36,262 bases of DNA from an uncultured Clostridia bacterium (lineage in GTDB: Bacteria; Bacillota; Clostridia; Oscillospirales; Acutalibacteraceae): the NCBI GenBank assembly GCA_904420015.1, contig CAJFTS010000054.1, positions 1-36,262 on the forward strand. The letters are read 5' to 3'. The notes below the pieces were generated by a model. It saw nothing but the letters and a program-made list of their open reading frames with translations. It did not search any database and had not been told where the DNA came from. Below are positions 19,001-25,087 of this stretch, one piece after another; position 1 is the first letter of the stretch, and the number at the start of each line of letters is the position of its first letter. The position numbers and the translations under genes were made by a program.

Positions 19001-20216
19001 CACCGGCCGCGGCATCGCCGCCAACGTAACGCCCAACCCCGGCTTTGAAGTGTGGGCCCAGAAGCCCTCCAGCGAAGTGATCGACCCGACCGACTCGATG
19101 TACAATGTCTACGGCGAGACGGTTGTGGAGACCAAGCCCAAGGGCATGGTCTGCAACTGGGCGACCTACTGGGACGGCGACCTGCTTCAGGAGCTGCCCG
19201 ACGGCAAGGACCCGGGCGCTTCCAACGGCGGCACCGAACAGACCATCTACAAGTACAACTGGGAAACCAACACCCTTGATACCCTCGCGGTGCTCGAAGA
19301 TACCGTTACCAACAACGGCACCAAGAATACCCCGAACCTGACCGCCGATATCTTCGGCGACTGGCGTGAGGAAATCGTGGCCCGCTCCACCGACTCCACC
19401 GAGCTGCGCATTTACTCCACCACCATCCCGACCGATTACATGATTTATACCCTGATGCACGATTCCGGCTACCGCATCGGCGTTGCGTCTCAGAACACCT
19501 CCTACAACCAGCCGGCGCATATCGGCGGCTTCTACCTGGGCGAGGATGTGAAGGACAAGGTCCTGAACATGGAGCTGCCCACCTATCCGGTGGTCTATAC
19601 CAACGGCTTTGAGCCGGACGTTCCTCCCACTCCTGTGGAAGTCACCGCTTCTGTGGATAAGGAAATCTATACGCCCAACGAGACCATTACCGCCACCATC
19701 ACTACGCCGGATACCGTAGAAAAGGTATATCTGGCCAGTGAGTCGGGCAACGGCCTGGTCTCCACCCGCACTTCTAAGGACAACGGCGACGGGACCATCA
19801 CCTGGACCCTGACCTTGTCTCTCGCCACCAAGGGCGACCGTACCCTGAGCGTCTTTGCGGACGGCGTGGACACCGGCGTGGACGTCAGCTTCCGGATCGA
19901 CGATGCGGCTCCCTCCGGTACGGACGACGTCGAGCTTTACAGCGCAACGATCGACGCTGCCGGTAAGGTCAACGAGCCCATCACAGCTACCATCAAGACC
20001 TCTACCAGCGTAACAAAGGTCCGCCTCTTCAATGAGAACGGCATCGGCCTGGCGCCCTCTTCCTGCACCTATGTGGATCAGGACGGCGTGCGCACCTGGA
20101 CCTATAAGCTTGCGGTTGGTTCTTACGGCATCCGTAACTTTACCGTAAAGGTCGCCGGCGCGGATCTGGTCTGGGCGGAAGATACCCTCCCGCTTACCAC
20201 CACCCTCTCCCGGTAG
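16062..20216 (+). CDS. Secreted PL11 rhamnogalacturonan lyase (second copy, duplicated LamG domain)
   Basis: This protein of 1384 residues is a paralogue of the PL11 lyase at 8860-12684 and should also cleave the rhamnogalacturonan-I backbone. A signal peptide (about 1-29, ending AFA) is followed by two tandem concanavalin/LamG-like domains (about 35-245 and 246-440, each with a core like DFEDGxxWGF and FDWLPG), one Ig-like domain (about 441-525) and the PL11 propeller (about 530-1185), with DVDGDGEYE at 657-665, DLDGDGFDEI, LGHGDALHV and ADIFGDWREE. Modules A and B (19638-20213) close the protein. The sister has one LamG and two Ig-like domains instead. The start could be 16062 (SD GGGAG at 4 nt) or the ATG at 16071, which aligns with the sister's start; both give a signal peptide. 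Confidence 0.93.
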   Translation: MKAMKTRKLLALLLCLSMVMSVFTVTAFAAPPADYEVSDSTDFEDGDLWGFSGNANPSIAQEANGNHYLQFSITNQSGARTASKSFDTPYDADEIQLSFDWLPGTNTGGDDSNEFAIYSAAGQVFALQSKANASTAGSLGYYVGNSTATSTAPSATTPLDFTDQTAWYSVTLQLNLADKTADLTVALRGEPETAVTYADIALDEETAGPLTRISMNGVRLSGLNHTFTNGIDNVQISVKSPLSLSQSADFEDGGIWGFDGNANPSNATEANGNHYLQFSVSNQSGGRTASKSFDSPIEGDLLYFTFDWLPGSNVSGDNSNEFAFFSQNGQVFALQSRNSDGQLGYYAGNQNGSPTEATKIGFTEQNVWYSVELTFNFKDNTATLVVSKRGEPETALTYADIPLDEETAGGITRVAMQGIRLSGKNHTFTSGIDNFCIYTKLYSANAIMSITQPSNIYAYLGDPITLPTTVTASMGDKTMKEIEVAWTSTPEFDETKAGQYVFTGTFPSEYNNFREIVPTFTVFINPPPAGYNAVERSTEWLDRGVVAMQSADGVFVSWRLLSTEYNTGISFNLYRNDQKINDQPITTKTNYVDADGKAGDVYVVESILNGASTMSKPFTALSENYLSIPVQKPADRPTHDGSGTIGSYTLNDASVADVDGDGEYEVVVKWYPSNSMDSGKTGMTSPTYFDCYKMDGTILWRVDIGYNEPSGAHYNQFLFYDFDEDSKAEFVVKAADGTKIYAPNEEGVMTMEDQYCIATIGDPTADWVASNGHVIDPRQGEYLILVNGETGALMDCVDYPNKIVDSSLWGDDWGNRSDRFNNTMFYAPDPQDATKTRPAILEQRGYYTKVTMGAYFVVDGKLQQYWNFDSSKLSNPNDYYGKGAHYTVAGDLDGDGFDEITTGPLAINYDGSLLWSQNGEAPSSYNLGHGDALHVGPFFPDRQGLQVMMPYEDSNSAVNFSVVDASNGALIFGKKYAAQDTGRGIAANVTPNPGFEVWAQKPSSEVIDPTDSMYNVYGETVVETKPKGMVCNWATYWDGDLLQELPDGKDPGASNGGTEQTIYKYNWETNTLDTLAVLEDTVTNNGTKNTPNLTADIFGDWREEIVARSTDSTELRIYSTTIPTDYMIYTLMHDSGYRIGVASQNTSYNQPAHIGGFYLGEDVKDKVLNMELPTYPVVYTNGFEPDVPPTPVEVTASVDKEIYTPNETITATITTPDTVEKVYLASESGNGLVSTRTSKDNGDGTITWTLTLSLATKGDRTLSVFADGVDTGVDVSFRIDDAAPSGTDDVELYSATIDAAGKVNEPITATIKTSTSVTKVRLFNENGIGLAPSSCTYVDQDGVRTWTYKLAVGSYGIRNFTVKVAGADLVWAEDTLPLTTTLSR
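16183..17370 (+). repeat. Tandem duplication of the LamG-like domain within the second PL11 gene
   Basis: Two successive coding units of about 600 nt (16183-16780 and 16801-17370) encode near-parallel domains that share NGNHYLQFS, RTASKSFD, FDWLPG, NEFA, FALQS, RGEPETA, DEETAG and a final GIDN. They probably arose by internal duplication; a doubled binding domain would raise avidity for the polymer. Confidence 0.85.
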
Positions 20217-20248
20217 CGATTCTCGCAAACACACAAGCCATTTGACCG

Positions 20249-20284
20249 ATCCCGGCTCACTTCTTGTGGGCCGGGATTTCTTTC
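20249..20284 (+). terminator. Terminator of the second PL11 lyase gene
   Basis: An 8-bp stem (ATCCCGGC / GCCGGGAT, 20249-20256 and 20270-20277) is followed by TTCTTTCT, about 30 nt after the stop codon. Confidence 0.8.
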
Positions 20285-20461
20285 TGCGCGTTTTTTCCCT
20301 ATCGGGAGGCTGTTTAGGAGGAAATTTTTCACGATCAAAAAAATCAAAAATAAATAGAATAAAATCAAAATACAATATAATCTCTTTTATTCTTTCTTAT
20401 TTATCTTTCCATATGTGAAAAATAGCTATATTTCAAAGAACAAAATCTGCATTTTTAAATA
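20285..20461. other. AT-rich spacer without a gene
   Basis: This strongly AT-rich stretch separates the exoenzyme cluster from the next transcription unit. I see no open frame with an SD and no known RNA in it. Confidence 0.5.
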
Positions 20462-20490
20462 TTGACTTGCAAAGGACTTTAATTCATAAT
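20462..20490 (+). promoter_or_regulatory. Promoter ahead of a candidate small RNA
   Basis: TTGACT (20462-20467) and CATAAT (20485-20490) are separated by exactly 17 nt. No protein gene starts before the terminator at 20574-20613. Confidence 0.7.
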
Positions 20491-20496
20491 AAAAAC

Positions 20497-20613
20497 CACC
20501 TTCTTTTTGTAAATTTCAGATTTTGGAAAAGCAAGGTCTCGCATTCCTTGCTTTGACAGCCATCTCCTTTTTTGCGTCCCGCCCTCCGCTTCGGATGGCG
20601 GGACGCTTTTCTT
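20497..20613 (+). ncRNA. Candidate small RNA of about 115 nt
   Basis: The stretch has a promoter directly upstream and ends in a strong intrinsic terminator (GCGTCCCGCC / GGCGGGACGC, 20574-20583 and 20597-20606, then TTTTCTT). Inside is a second hairpin, AAAGCAAGG / CCTTGCTTT (20528-20536 and 20546-20554). It has no coding frame with an SD. It could instead be an attenuated leader of the DUF4364 gene, which starts 70 nt further on and has a TATAAT of its own (20642-20647). Confidence 0.45.
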
Positions 20614-20641
20614 CCCCCTTTCCCCAACGGCAAAAAGGTAG

Positions 20642-20647
20642 TATAAT
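20642..20647 (+). promoter_or_regulatory. -10 element before the DUF4364 gene
   Basis: A perfect TATAAT lies 38 nt before the start codon. The -35 region is weak (TTTCCC at a 17-nt spacing), so an activator may be needed. Confidence 0.45.
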
Positions 20648-20684
20648 AGAAAAAATAGCAGATTTGACGGAAAGGTGGTTCACC

Positions 20685-21263
20685 ATGGAGCAAAATGTAT
20701 TCGTAAACGGAGTGGTCCCCGGAGGATTGACCAGCCGCAGCCAAGTACTGCTTCTTGTCTGCTATCTGCTCAAAAGCGTGGGCGTCCCCCTCTCCAGAGA
20801 GAGCATCATTCAAGTCATTCAGGCCAACGGCTTGGCCAATTACTTTGAAGTGACCGACGCAATCGGAGAGCTGTTGGAACGGGGGCATATTCATCCAACC
20901 GAAGGGGACGATATGCTCACGGTAACCGATTCGGGCAGCCGGATTGCGCAGACGTTGGAATCGGATCTGCCCATTTCGGTGCGGGAAAAGGCCGTACATG
21001 CGGCAATGAAGCTGATGACCCGGATCAAGCTGGAACGGGAAAACCAGGTGGAAATCCAAAAAACCCCGGACGGCTTTACGGTGACCTGCCACGTATCCGA
21101 CGGCAAGCGGGAGCTGATGCAGCTTTCCCTGCTGGTGGCCGACCGCATCCAGGCGGAGGTGGTGCGGGAGGACTTTCTAAAGGACCCAGGCCGGGTATAT
21201 GCGGGAGTGCTGGCTCTGCAAACCGGCGATGTGGAGGCTTTCCGCCGGATGGTCGGGGTATAA
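20685..21263 (+). CDS. DUF4364 family protein
   Basis: The 192-residue soluble protein matches the DUF4364 family, common in Clostridia. Its N-terminal part (about residues 15-95) reads like a winged helix: a LLVCYLLKSVGVPLSRESIIQVI segment, then a FEVTDAIGELLERGHI helix and a strand LTVTDSGSRIAQTL, as in PadR- or MarR-like DNA-binding domains. The C-terminal half is alpha/beta with VTCHVSDGKRELMQLSLLV. A role in transcriptional control is inferred from that fold, and no target is known to me. The start is the ATG preceded by AAAGGTGG at 6 nt; longer in-frame upstream sequence runs through the terminator at 20574-20613 and is excluded. It is convergent with bofA. Confidence 0.85.
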   Translation: MEQNVFVNGVVPGGLTSRSQVLLLVCYLLKSVGVPLSRESIIQVIQANGLANYFEVTDAIGELLERGHIHPTEGDDMLTVTDSGSRIAQTLESDLPISVREKAVHAAMKLMTRIKLERENQVEIQKTPDGFTVTCHVSDGKRELMQLSLLVADRIQAEVVREDFLKDPGRVYAGVLALQTGDVEAFRRMVGV

Positions 21264-21273
21264 GAGCAATGGA

Positions 21274-21309
21274 AAAAGGGAGGCAAAGCCGACGCTTTGC
21301 CTCCCTTTT
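21274..21309. terminator. Shared bidirectional terminator between DUF4364 and bofA
   Basis: A perfect 15-bp repeat (AAAAGGGAGGCAAAG / CTTTGCCTCCCTTTT) lies between convergent genes and offers a T-run on each strand. Confidence 0.9.
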
Positions 21310-21312
21310 CGG

Positions 21313-21564
21313 TTAACCCGCCATTACTATGTTCATCATCAAAAGCCCGATGATCCCCGGCACACCGCCCAACGCAGCTACGCCGAGGCTGGCTGCGTTG
21401 ACCGATAGGGTCACTCCTGTCAGCGTCCCGGTCAAATTGACCACTGCCAGCGCCAGGACTCCCTGCACCGCTGAGCTGAGCAGGCTGCGCACCGGCTTTC
21501 CGGATCGAACCATGAAACCGATGATGACCAAGCCGCCGGTTGCCAAAACCGCAATCGCGGCCAC
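21313..21564 (-). CDS. bofA: BofA-like inhibitor of pro-sigma-K processing
   Basis: The 83-residue protein has two hydrophobic segments and the BofA pattern: GKPVRSLLSSAVQGVLALAVVNLTG, then TLSVNAASLGVAALGGVPGIIGLLM. In Bacillus, BofA sits in the outer forespore membrane and holds the SpoIVFB protease inactive until sigma-K is needed. Length fits the family (about 87 residues in B. subtilis). The start appears to be a GTG with AGGTGG about 10 nt upstream. It follows the DUF2508 gene by 5 nt, the same yaaL-bofA order as in Bacillus. Some organisms with BofA lack SpoIVFB; whether this one has it cannot be told here. Confidence 0.85.
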   Translation of the reverse strand: MAAIAVLATGGLVIIGFMVRSGKPVRSLLSSAVQGVLALAVVNLTGTLTGVTLSVNAASLGVAALGGVPGIIGLLMMNIVMAG

Positions 21565-21569
21565 TACGC

Positions 21570-21860
21570 CTATCCCACCTGTTCTCCCCCCTTGATTTCC
21601 TTGGCCTGGATCGGCGTGCAGGTAATCCCTACCTCACGCGCCCGTTTGATGAGAAACCGATAGCGCGCATTCAGCGCTTCCATTTCATAGATGCACGCGT
21701 CCACCAGGTCATTGTCGTTTTCATTGGCAAACCGGCAATTGGCGCTTTGCATCTGCCGGCATACCTCCCGAATCTCTGCGAGCAGCTCTTTGGTATACAC
21801 TTCCTGCGCGTCGGGTTTCTTTTGAAGGATTTGATTTTTCCATTCTCTGAGTCCGCTCAT
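21570..21860 (-). CDS. DUF2508 family protein (YaaL-like)
   Basis: The small 96-residue charged protein has no membrane span or signal. It resembles Bacillus YaaL in its helical ELLAEIREVCRQMQSANCRFANENDNDLVDACIYEMEAL core: an N-terminal Leu/Glu helix, then a stretch for two further helices. Its function is unknown to me. AAAGGCGGG lies 6 nt before the ATG. Together with bofA it forms a two-gene unit on the minus strand. A TTGACA (21901-21906, minus) upstream may be a -35, but the matching -10 is poor. Confidence 0.82.
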   Translation of the reverse strand: MSGLREWKNQILQKKPDAQEVYTKELLAEIREVCRQMQSANCRFANENDNDLVDACIYEMEALNARYRFLIKRAREVGITCTPIQAKEIKGGEQVG

Positions 21861-22036
21861 GTCAGTCCCGCCTTTCGGTAGAGTACCTATGGTATTTATA
21901 TGTCAATAGAATGGTCGGACATGACTGGGTTTATACCGGATTGGCCCATCTTTTTCCTTTTTCCTTGGAAGATGGTGCATAATTTGCCTTACCGGGAGGA
22001 AACTAGCGGTAGGGTCATAGAAGGAGGGTACCGCCG

Positions 22037-22213
22037 ATGGCACAAAAAAAGAAAAAGGCTCTGACTCCAAGGGACCTGGAAAAAATCCGGGTTGCGGAAA
22101 GCCTTGGGCTGGGGGAACGGCTGCGAACGGAGGGCTGGGGCGGGCTGACCGCCCGGGAAACGGGGCGAATCGGCGCAATGATGAGCAAAAAAAGGATGGA
22201 TATTCGCTCATAA
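22037..22213 (+). CDS. Small acid-soluble spore protein, alpha/beta-related
   Basis: This 58-residue protein ends in a segment with RTEGWGGLTARETGRIGAMM, which matches the conserved DNA-binding helices of alpha/beta-type spore proteins (GWG-LTARETGRIGG). The N-terminus is very lysine-rich (MAQKKKKALTPRDLEKI). These proteins coat DNA in the dormant spore and protect it from heat and UV. The SD AAGGAGGG lies 8 nt before the ATG. Expression would be expected from a sigma-G promoter; a CATAAT stretch lies about 55 nt upstream, but I cannot match a clear -35. It supports that the host forms spores, in line with bofA nearby. Confidence 0.88.
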   Translation: MAQKKKKALTPRDLEKIRVAESLGLGERLRTEGWGGLTARETGRIGAMMSKKRMDIRS

Positions 22214-22294
22214 TTACATGATATTGGAATTATTTATAAATATTCTCTTTACAGACGGTTTTTCATGTGGTATAGTATTTGGGCAAGCCAGTAT

Positions 22295-22371
22295 CCGCCC
22301 GTAGCTCAGCTGGATAGAGTGACAGATTCCGATTCTGGAGGCCGGGGGTTCGAATCCCTCCGGGCGGGCCA
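22295..22371 (+). tRNA. tRNA-Arg (anticodon CCG)
   Basis: A complete cloverleaf is visible: acceptor CCGCCCG / CGGGCGG, D-stem GCTC/GAGT, anticodon loop TTCCGAT giving CCG, T-arm with TTCGAAT, discriminator G and an encoded CCA. The top pair of the anticodon stem (A with G) is mismatched. It reads CGG codons. Confidence 0.95.
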
Positions 22372-22379
22372 ACGGACTG

Positions 22380-22414
22380 AGTCTGGACGCAATATGCGTT
22401 CAGACTTTTTCTTT
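22380..22414 (+). terminator. Terminator after tRNA-Arg
   Basis: AGTCTG-GACGC pairs with GCGTT-CAGACT, followed by TTTTTCTTTT. Nearly the same sequence follows tRNA-Tyr at 35326-35360. Confidence 0.85.
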
Positions 22415-22503
22415 TATATTACCCTTTTTCATTAGCCCTGGGCAGCCGGCTTTTTCCTTCCCGATTGGCCTAAAGGCAGCCGGCGCAAAGGGCGCGAAAG
22501 AAC

Positions 22504-22726
22504 GGGTAGCTTTTGCGGTTATCCTGCTTTTTTAGGAACGATGTGTCTGCGGCGGAGAGTAAGAACCCTGTCGGTACGAAACACAGGCCCCTTGGCGGCA
22601 GACCCGTCCCGTGAGGCAGAATTTGCCCTGCGGGGCTTGTTTCTTTGCACAGGAAGCGACGCAGACAATTCTGGTACGCGCATCAAAGCGAAACCATCCG
22701 GCTTGCGCGGGAAATGGAGTAAGTGT
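22504..22726 (+). other. Structured leader before the TrkA pair
   Basis: The roughly 220 nt before the first trkA-like start contain a weak hairpin with a T-run (GGGTAGC / GTTATCC, then TTTTTT at 22528-22533) and then a closed domain: TGTCTGCG (22544-22551) pairs perfectly with CGCAGACA (22660-22667), enclosing CCTGT/ACAGG (22567-22571 with 22583-22587) and CCCG-GGCA/TGCC-CGGG (22608-22634). It looks like a multi-helix RNA. It does not match the c-di-AMP (ydaO) class by eye. No clear promoter was found. Confidence 0.4.
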
Positions 22727-23353
22727 ATGAACGTGATGATTGTTGGGTGCGACAAAATCGGGGTACGCCTGGCGAAAGCACTCAACCGATATGGGCATTC
22801 TGTGGCGGTGGTGGACCGGGATCCGGAAAAGCTCCAACAGCTGGGGCTGGATTTTACCGGGGTGACGGTGGTGGGAATCCCTGTGGATCAGGAGGTTCTG
22901 CAAAACGCCGGCATTGAAAGCTGTGACGCGCTGGTGGCGGTCACCAACGACGATAATGTAAACATAATGGTATCCCAGATGGCGCTGGAAATCTTTCAGG
23001 TCCCCCGGGTGGTGGCCAGCATTGTTGACCCGTCCCGGGAAACGGTTTTCAGTCATTTCGGCATCCGCACCATCTGCCCCACCCGTTTGACGGTGGATAC
23101 CCTGTATTCGGTCATGATTGAAAAAGACGAGCCGCGCACCATCTCCTTCGACAACTGCACGGTCGGGTTTGCCGTCAAGCACCCGGACCGTTCCATCCGG
23201 GGGAGAACGCTGGTCCACGTCCCTTTGCGGGACAATGAGGAAATCTTCGGTGTACAGAAGGATTCCGGGGAGATCATCCTGGCCGCAAAGCTGCCGCCGG
23301 AATATATCATTGATGAGGGCGACAAGGTGATTTGCTGCCGGGTGGTGGACTGA
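22727..23353 (+). CDS. TrkA-like potassium uptake regulator (first of pair)
   Basis: The 208-residue cytoplasmic protein has an N-terminal RCK/TrkA-N Rossmann domain (about 1-125) and a C-terminal RCK_C/TrkA-C part (about 135-208, beginning near TVGFAVKHPD). Such proteins bind NAD(H) or nucleotides, gate a TrkH/KtrB potassium channel and sense c-di-AMP in many Firmicutes. The Rossmann glycine motif reads GCDKIG at residues 7-12, where GxGxxG is usual, so the second glycine is an Asp. The start is the ATG with GGAG 7 nt upstream; longer frames enter the leader. The gene lies 23 nt before a second, canonical TrkA, and no channel subunit is encoded in the window. Confidence 0.9.
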   Translation: MNVMIVGCDKIGVRLAKALNRYGHSVAVVDRDPEKLQQLGLDFTGVTVVGIPVDQEVLQNAGIESCDALVAVTNDDNVNIMVSQMALEIFQVPRVVASIVDPSRETVFSHFGIRTICPTRLTVDTLYSVMIEKDEPRTISFDNCTVGFAVKHPDRSIRGRTLVHVPLRDNEEIFGVQKDSGEIILAAKLPPEYIIDEGDKVICCRVVD

Positions 23354-23376
23354 CCGGGGAAAAGGGGGAAACGTCT

Positions 23377-24039
23377 GTGAAAATCATCATCATCGGCGGC
23401 GGCAAGGTGGGGTACTACCTGTGCAAGACCCTGCTGGAAAACGGTCACGACATCCGCCTGATTGAAACCAATAAGGACGCCTGCACCCGTATTGCCAACG
23501 AATTGGATATTCCGGTGGTCTGCGGGGACGGGACGACCATTGAATCGCTCAACTCCGCCGGTGCCGGCGACTGTGACGCGCTGGTGGCGGTTACCGGCAA
23601 GGACGAAAGCAATCTGATCGCCTGCCAGCTGGGACGGGTTAAATTCCAGGCGAAAAAGACCATCGCCCGTTCCAACAATCCCAAGAACCTGGAGATTATG
23701 CGAAAGCTGGGGGTGGATATCCCGGTATCCTCCACCGGCCTGATTACCAGCCTGATTGAACAGACGGTGGACACCGTAGGGATCCGGCTGCTGGCCTCCA
23801 TCCACGGGGAAGGGGTTATCTGCGAAATCAAGGTGCCTGAGCATGCGGCGGTAAGCAATATGCGCATCAGCAAGATTCCGCTGCCGGAGGAGTGCATCAT
23901 CGTATCGGTGGTACGGCGCGGGGAGTTCTTTATCCCCCGCGGAAACACCATCATTCAGCCGGGGGACGAGCTGGTGGCGGTCTCCACCAGCAAGGACCGA
24001 AAGCAGCTGGTGAAAACCCTGACGGCGGTAAAAAGATAA
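23377..24039 (+). CDS. TrkA-like potassium uptake regulator (second of pair)
   Basis: This 220-residue TrkA-type protein has an intact GGGKVG motif (residues 7-12), the acidic end of the second strand (LIETNKDAC), the GDGT loop (near 50) and a TrkA-C domain (about 140-220). The start is a GTG with AAGGGGG about 8 nt upstream; the ATG upstream would overlap the first trkA and lacks an SD. The two genes are cotranscribed and end at the hairpin 24057-24093. The two proteins probably assemble in one regulatory ring, or control different channels; the channel gene must be elsewhere. Confidence 0.92.
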   Translation: MKIIIIGGGKVGYYLCKTLLENGHDIRLIETNKDACTRIANELDIPVVCGDGTTIESLNSAGAGDCDALVAVTGKDESNLIACQLGRVKFQAKKTIARSNNPKNLEIMRKLGVDIPVSSTGLITSLIEQTVDTVGIRLLASIHGEGVICEIKVPEHAAVSNMRISKIPLPEECIIVSVVRRGEFFIPRGNTIIQPGDELVAVSTSKDRKQLVKTLTAVKR

Positions 24040-24056
24040 TGTGGGATAAAAGAGAG

Positions 24057-24093
24057 AGAGGGATATGCCCGGGGCATATCCCTCTGTTTTTTT
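24057..24093 (+). terminator. Terminator of the TrkA pair
   Basis: A perfect 14-bp stem (AGAGGGATATGCCC / GGGCATATCCCTCT) is followed by G and seven T. Confidence 0.92.
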
Positions 24094-24183
24094 GCATAGG
24101 CCGCCGGCAGCGCGCACAAATCCCCGGAAAGTCTGATCCTGCCAGTCCTTTTTTGCCCGCTGGATCCCCCATCAGCAAGACCA

Positions 24184-24219
24184 AAGAAGCCCGCTGCATC
24201 GAAATGCAGCGGGCTTCTT
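24184..24219 (-). terminator. Hairpin at the end of the rnf operon
   Basis: A perfect 16-bp stem (AAGAAGCCCGCTGCAT / ATGCAGCGGGCTTCTT, loop CGAA) lies 9 nt past the rnfB stop. The T-run on the minus strand is short (TTTGGTCTT), but the stem is strong. Confidence 0.75.
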
Positions 24220-24227
24220 CTTATCCC

Positions 24228-25070
24228 TTAGGAAACGGCCGCCTCGTTCGCCGCCGTATTCTCCTGGATTTCCTGAACCTTCAGCATACTGATACAGCCC
24301 ACCGGGCAAACCTCGTTGCACTTTCCGCAGCCGGTACATTTGTCATAGTCCACCGACGCCAGGAAGTTTTTCACATGCACCGCGTCAAACTCACACGCTT
24401 TTACACACCGCATGCAGCCGATACAGCCGACGGAGCATTGCTTGCGGGTTTCGCCGCCCTTGTCCTGGTTGCGGCAGCGCACCACCGACGCCGCCTGCGC
24501 GCTGACCAGCTCAATGATATGCTTGGGACAGACGGTGACGCATTTGTTGCAGCCCCGGCAGAGGGCGGGATTGACCACCGCCACCCCGTCGCAGATGCGG
24601 ATGGCGCCGTATTCACAGGCAGCAACGCAGTCGCCGTAGCCGACGCAGCCGTAGGAGCATTTGCCGGTGCCGCCGAAAAACATGCTGGCGGCCGCGCAGC
24701 TTTTGAGGCCGTCATACTCCATCTTTGTCCCCGTATTCCGGTTCGTGCCGTTGCAGCGCACCAGCGCGGTTTTATACTCCACCGCAGCCGGGGCGGTCCC
24801 CAGAATGGAGGCAATTTCCCGGGCCACCTGTGCGCCGCCCGGGGAACATAGGCCGGCGGGCGCCGTTCCTTCGGACAGAGCCTTCGCATAGCCCTCGCAG
24901 CCGGAATAGCCGCAGGCGCCGCAGTTGGCGCCGGGAAGCGCTTCCTTGATAGCCTGGGCCTTCCGGTCAACCGGAACCGCCATGACAATGGCCGCCACCG
25001 CCAAACCAACACCGGCCAAAAGCCCGATGATACCGACAATGACAACCGGGGTCAAAATCGCTTCGAACAA
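24228..25070 (-). CDS. rnfB: Rnf complex subunit B (polyferredoxin)
   Basis: RnfB is the ferredoxin-facing electron input module of the Rnf complex. The 280-residue protein has an N-terminal membrane anchor (about 5-30), then a cluster site with Cys50, Cys53, Cys58 and Cys75 (CGACGYSGCEG), followed by four ferredoxin-type motifs: CSYGCVGYGDC...C, CRGCNKCVTVCP, CIGCMRCVKAC and CTGCGKCNEVCP. The start is a TTG directly after AAAGGAGG and a 9-nt spacer; ATG or GTG starts further up would run into rnfA or lack an SD. It is the last gene of the operon, 17 nt after rnfA. The several 4Fe-4S motifs imply a length at the long end of the family, usual for clostridia. Confidence 0.95.
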   Translation of the reverse strand: MFEAILTPVVIVGIIGLLAGVGLAVAAIVMAVPVDRKAQAIKEALPGANCGACGYSGCEGYAKALSEGTAPAGLCSPGGAQVAREIASILGTAPAAVEYKTALVRCNGTNRNTGTKMEYDGLKSCAAASMFFGGTGKCSYGCVGYGDCVAACEYGAIRICDGVAVVNPALCRGCNKCVTVCPKHIIELVSAQAASVVRCRNQDKGGETRKQCSVGCIGCMRCVKACEFDAVHVKNFLASVDYDKCTGCGKCNEVCPVGCISMLKVQEIQENTAANEAAVS

Positions 25071-25087
25071 GAGAAAACGCCTCCTTT

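Noticed and set aside
16011-20375. Open frame of more than 1400 codons antisense to the second PL11 gene
   Set aside because: It mirrors the strong G/C third-position bias of the sense gene, has Gly/Val/His/Asp-rich low-complexity content and no SD or family match. Similar frames at 13202-15895, 10636-12666 and 5451-7031 have the same cause.
22441-22484. Direct repeat GGCAGCCGGC after tRNA-Arg as an integration site
   Set aside because: Only 10 nt long, within a short GC-rich stretch, and with no recombinase nearby.
22504-22726. c-di-AMP (ydaO-type) riboswitch before the TrkA genes
   Set aside because: The conserved GGGGAACC-like and CAGCTAAC-like core segments are not found; kept only as an unclassified structured leader.
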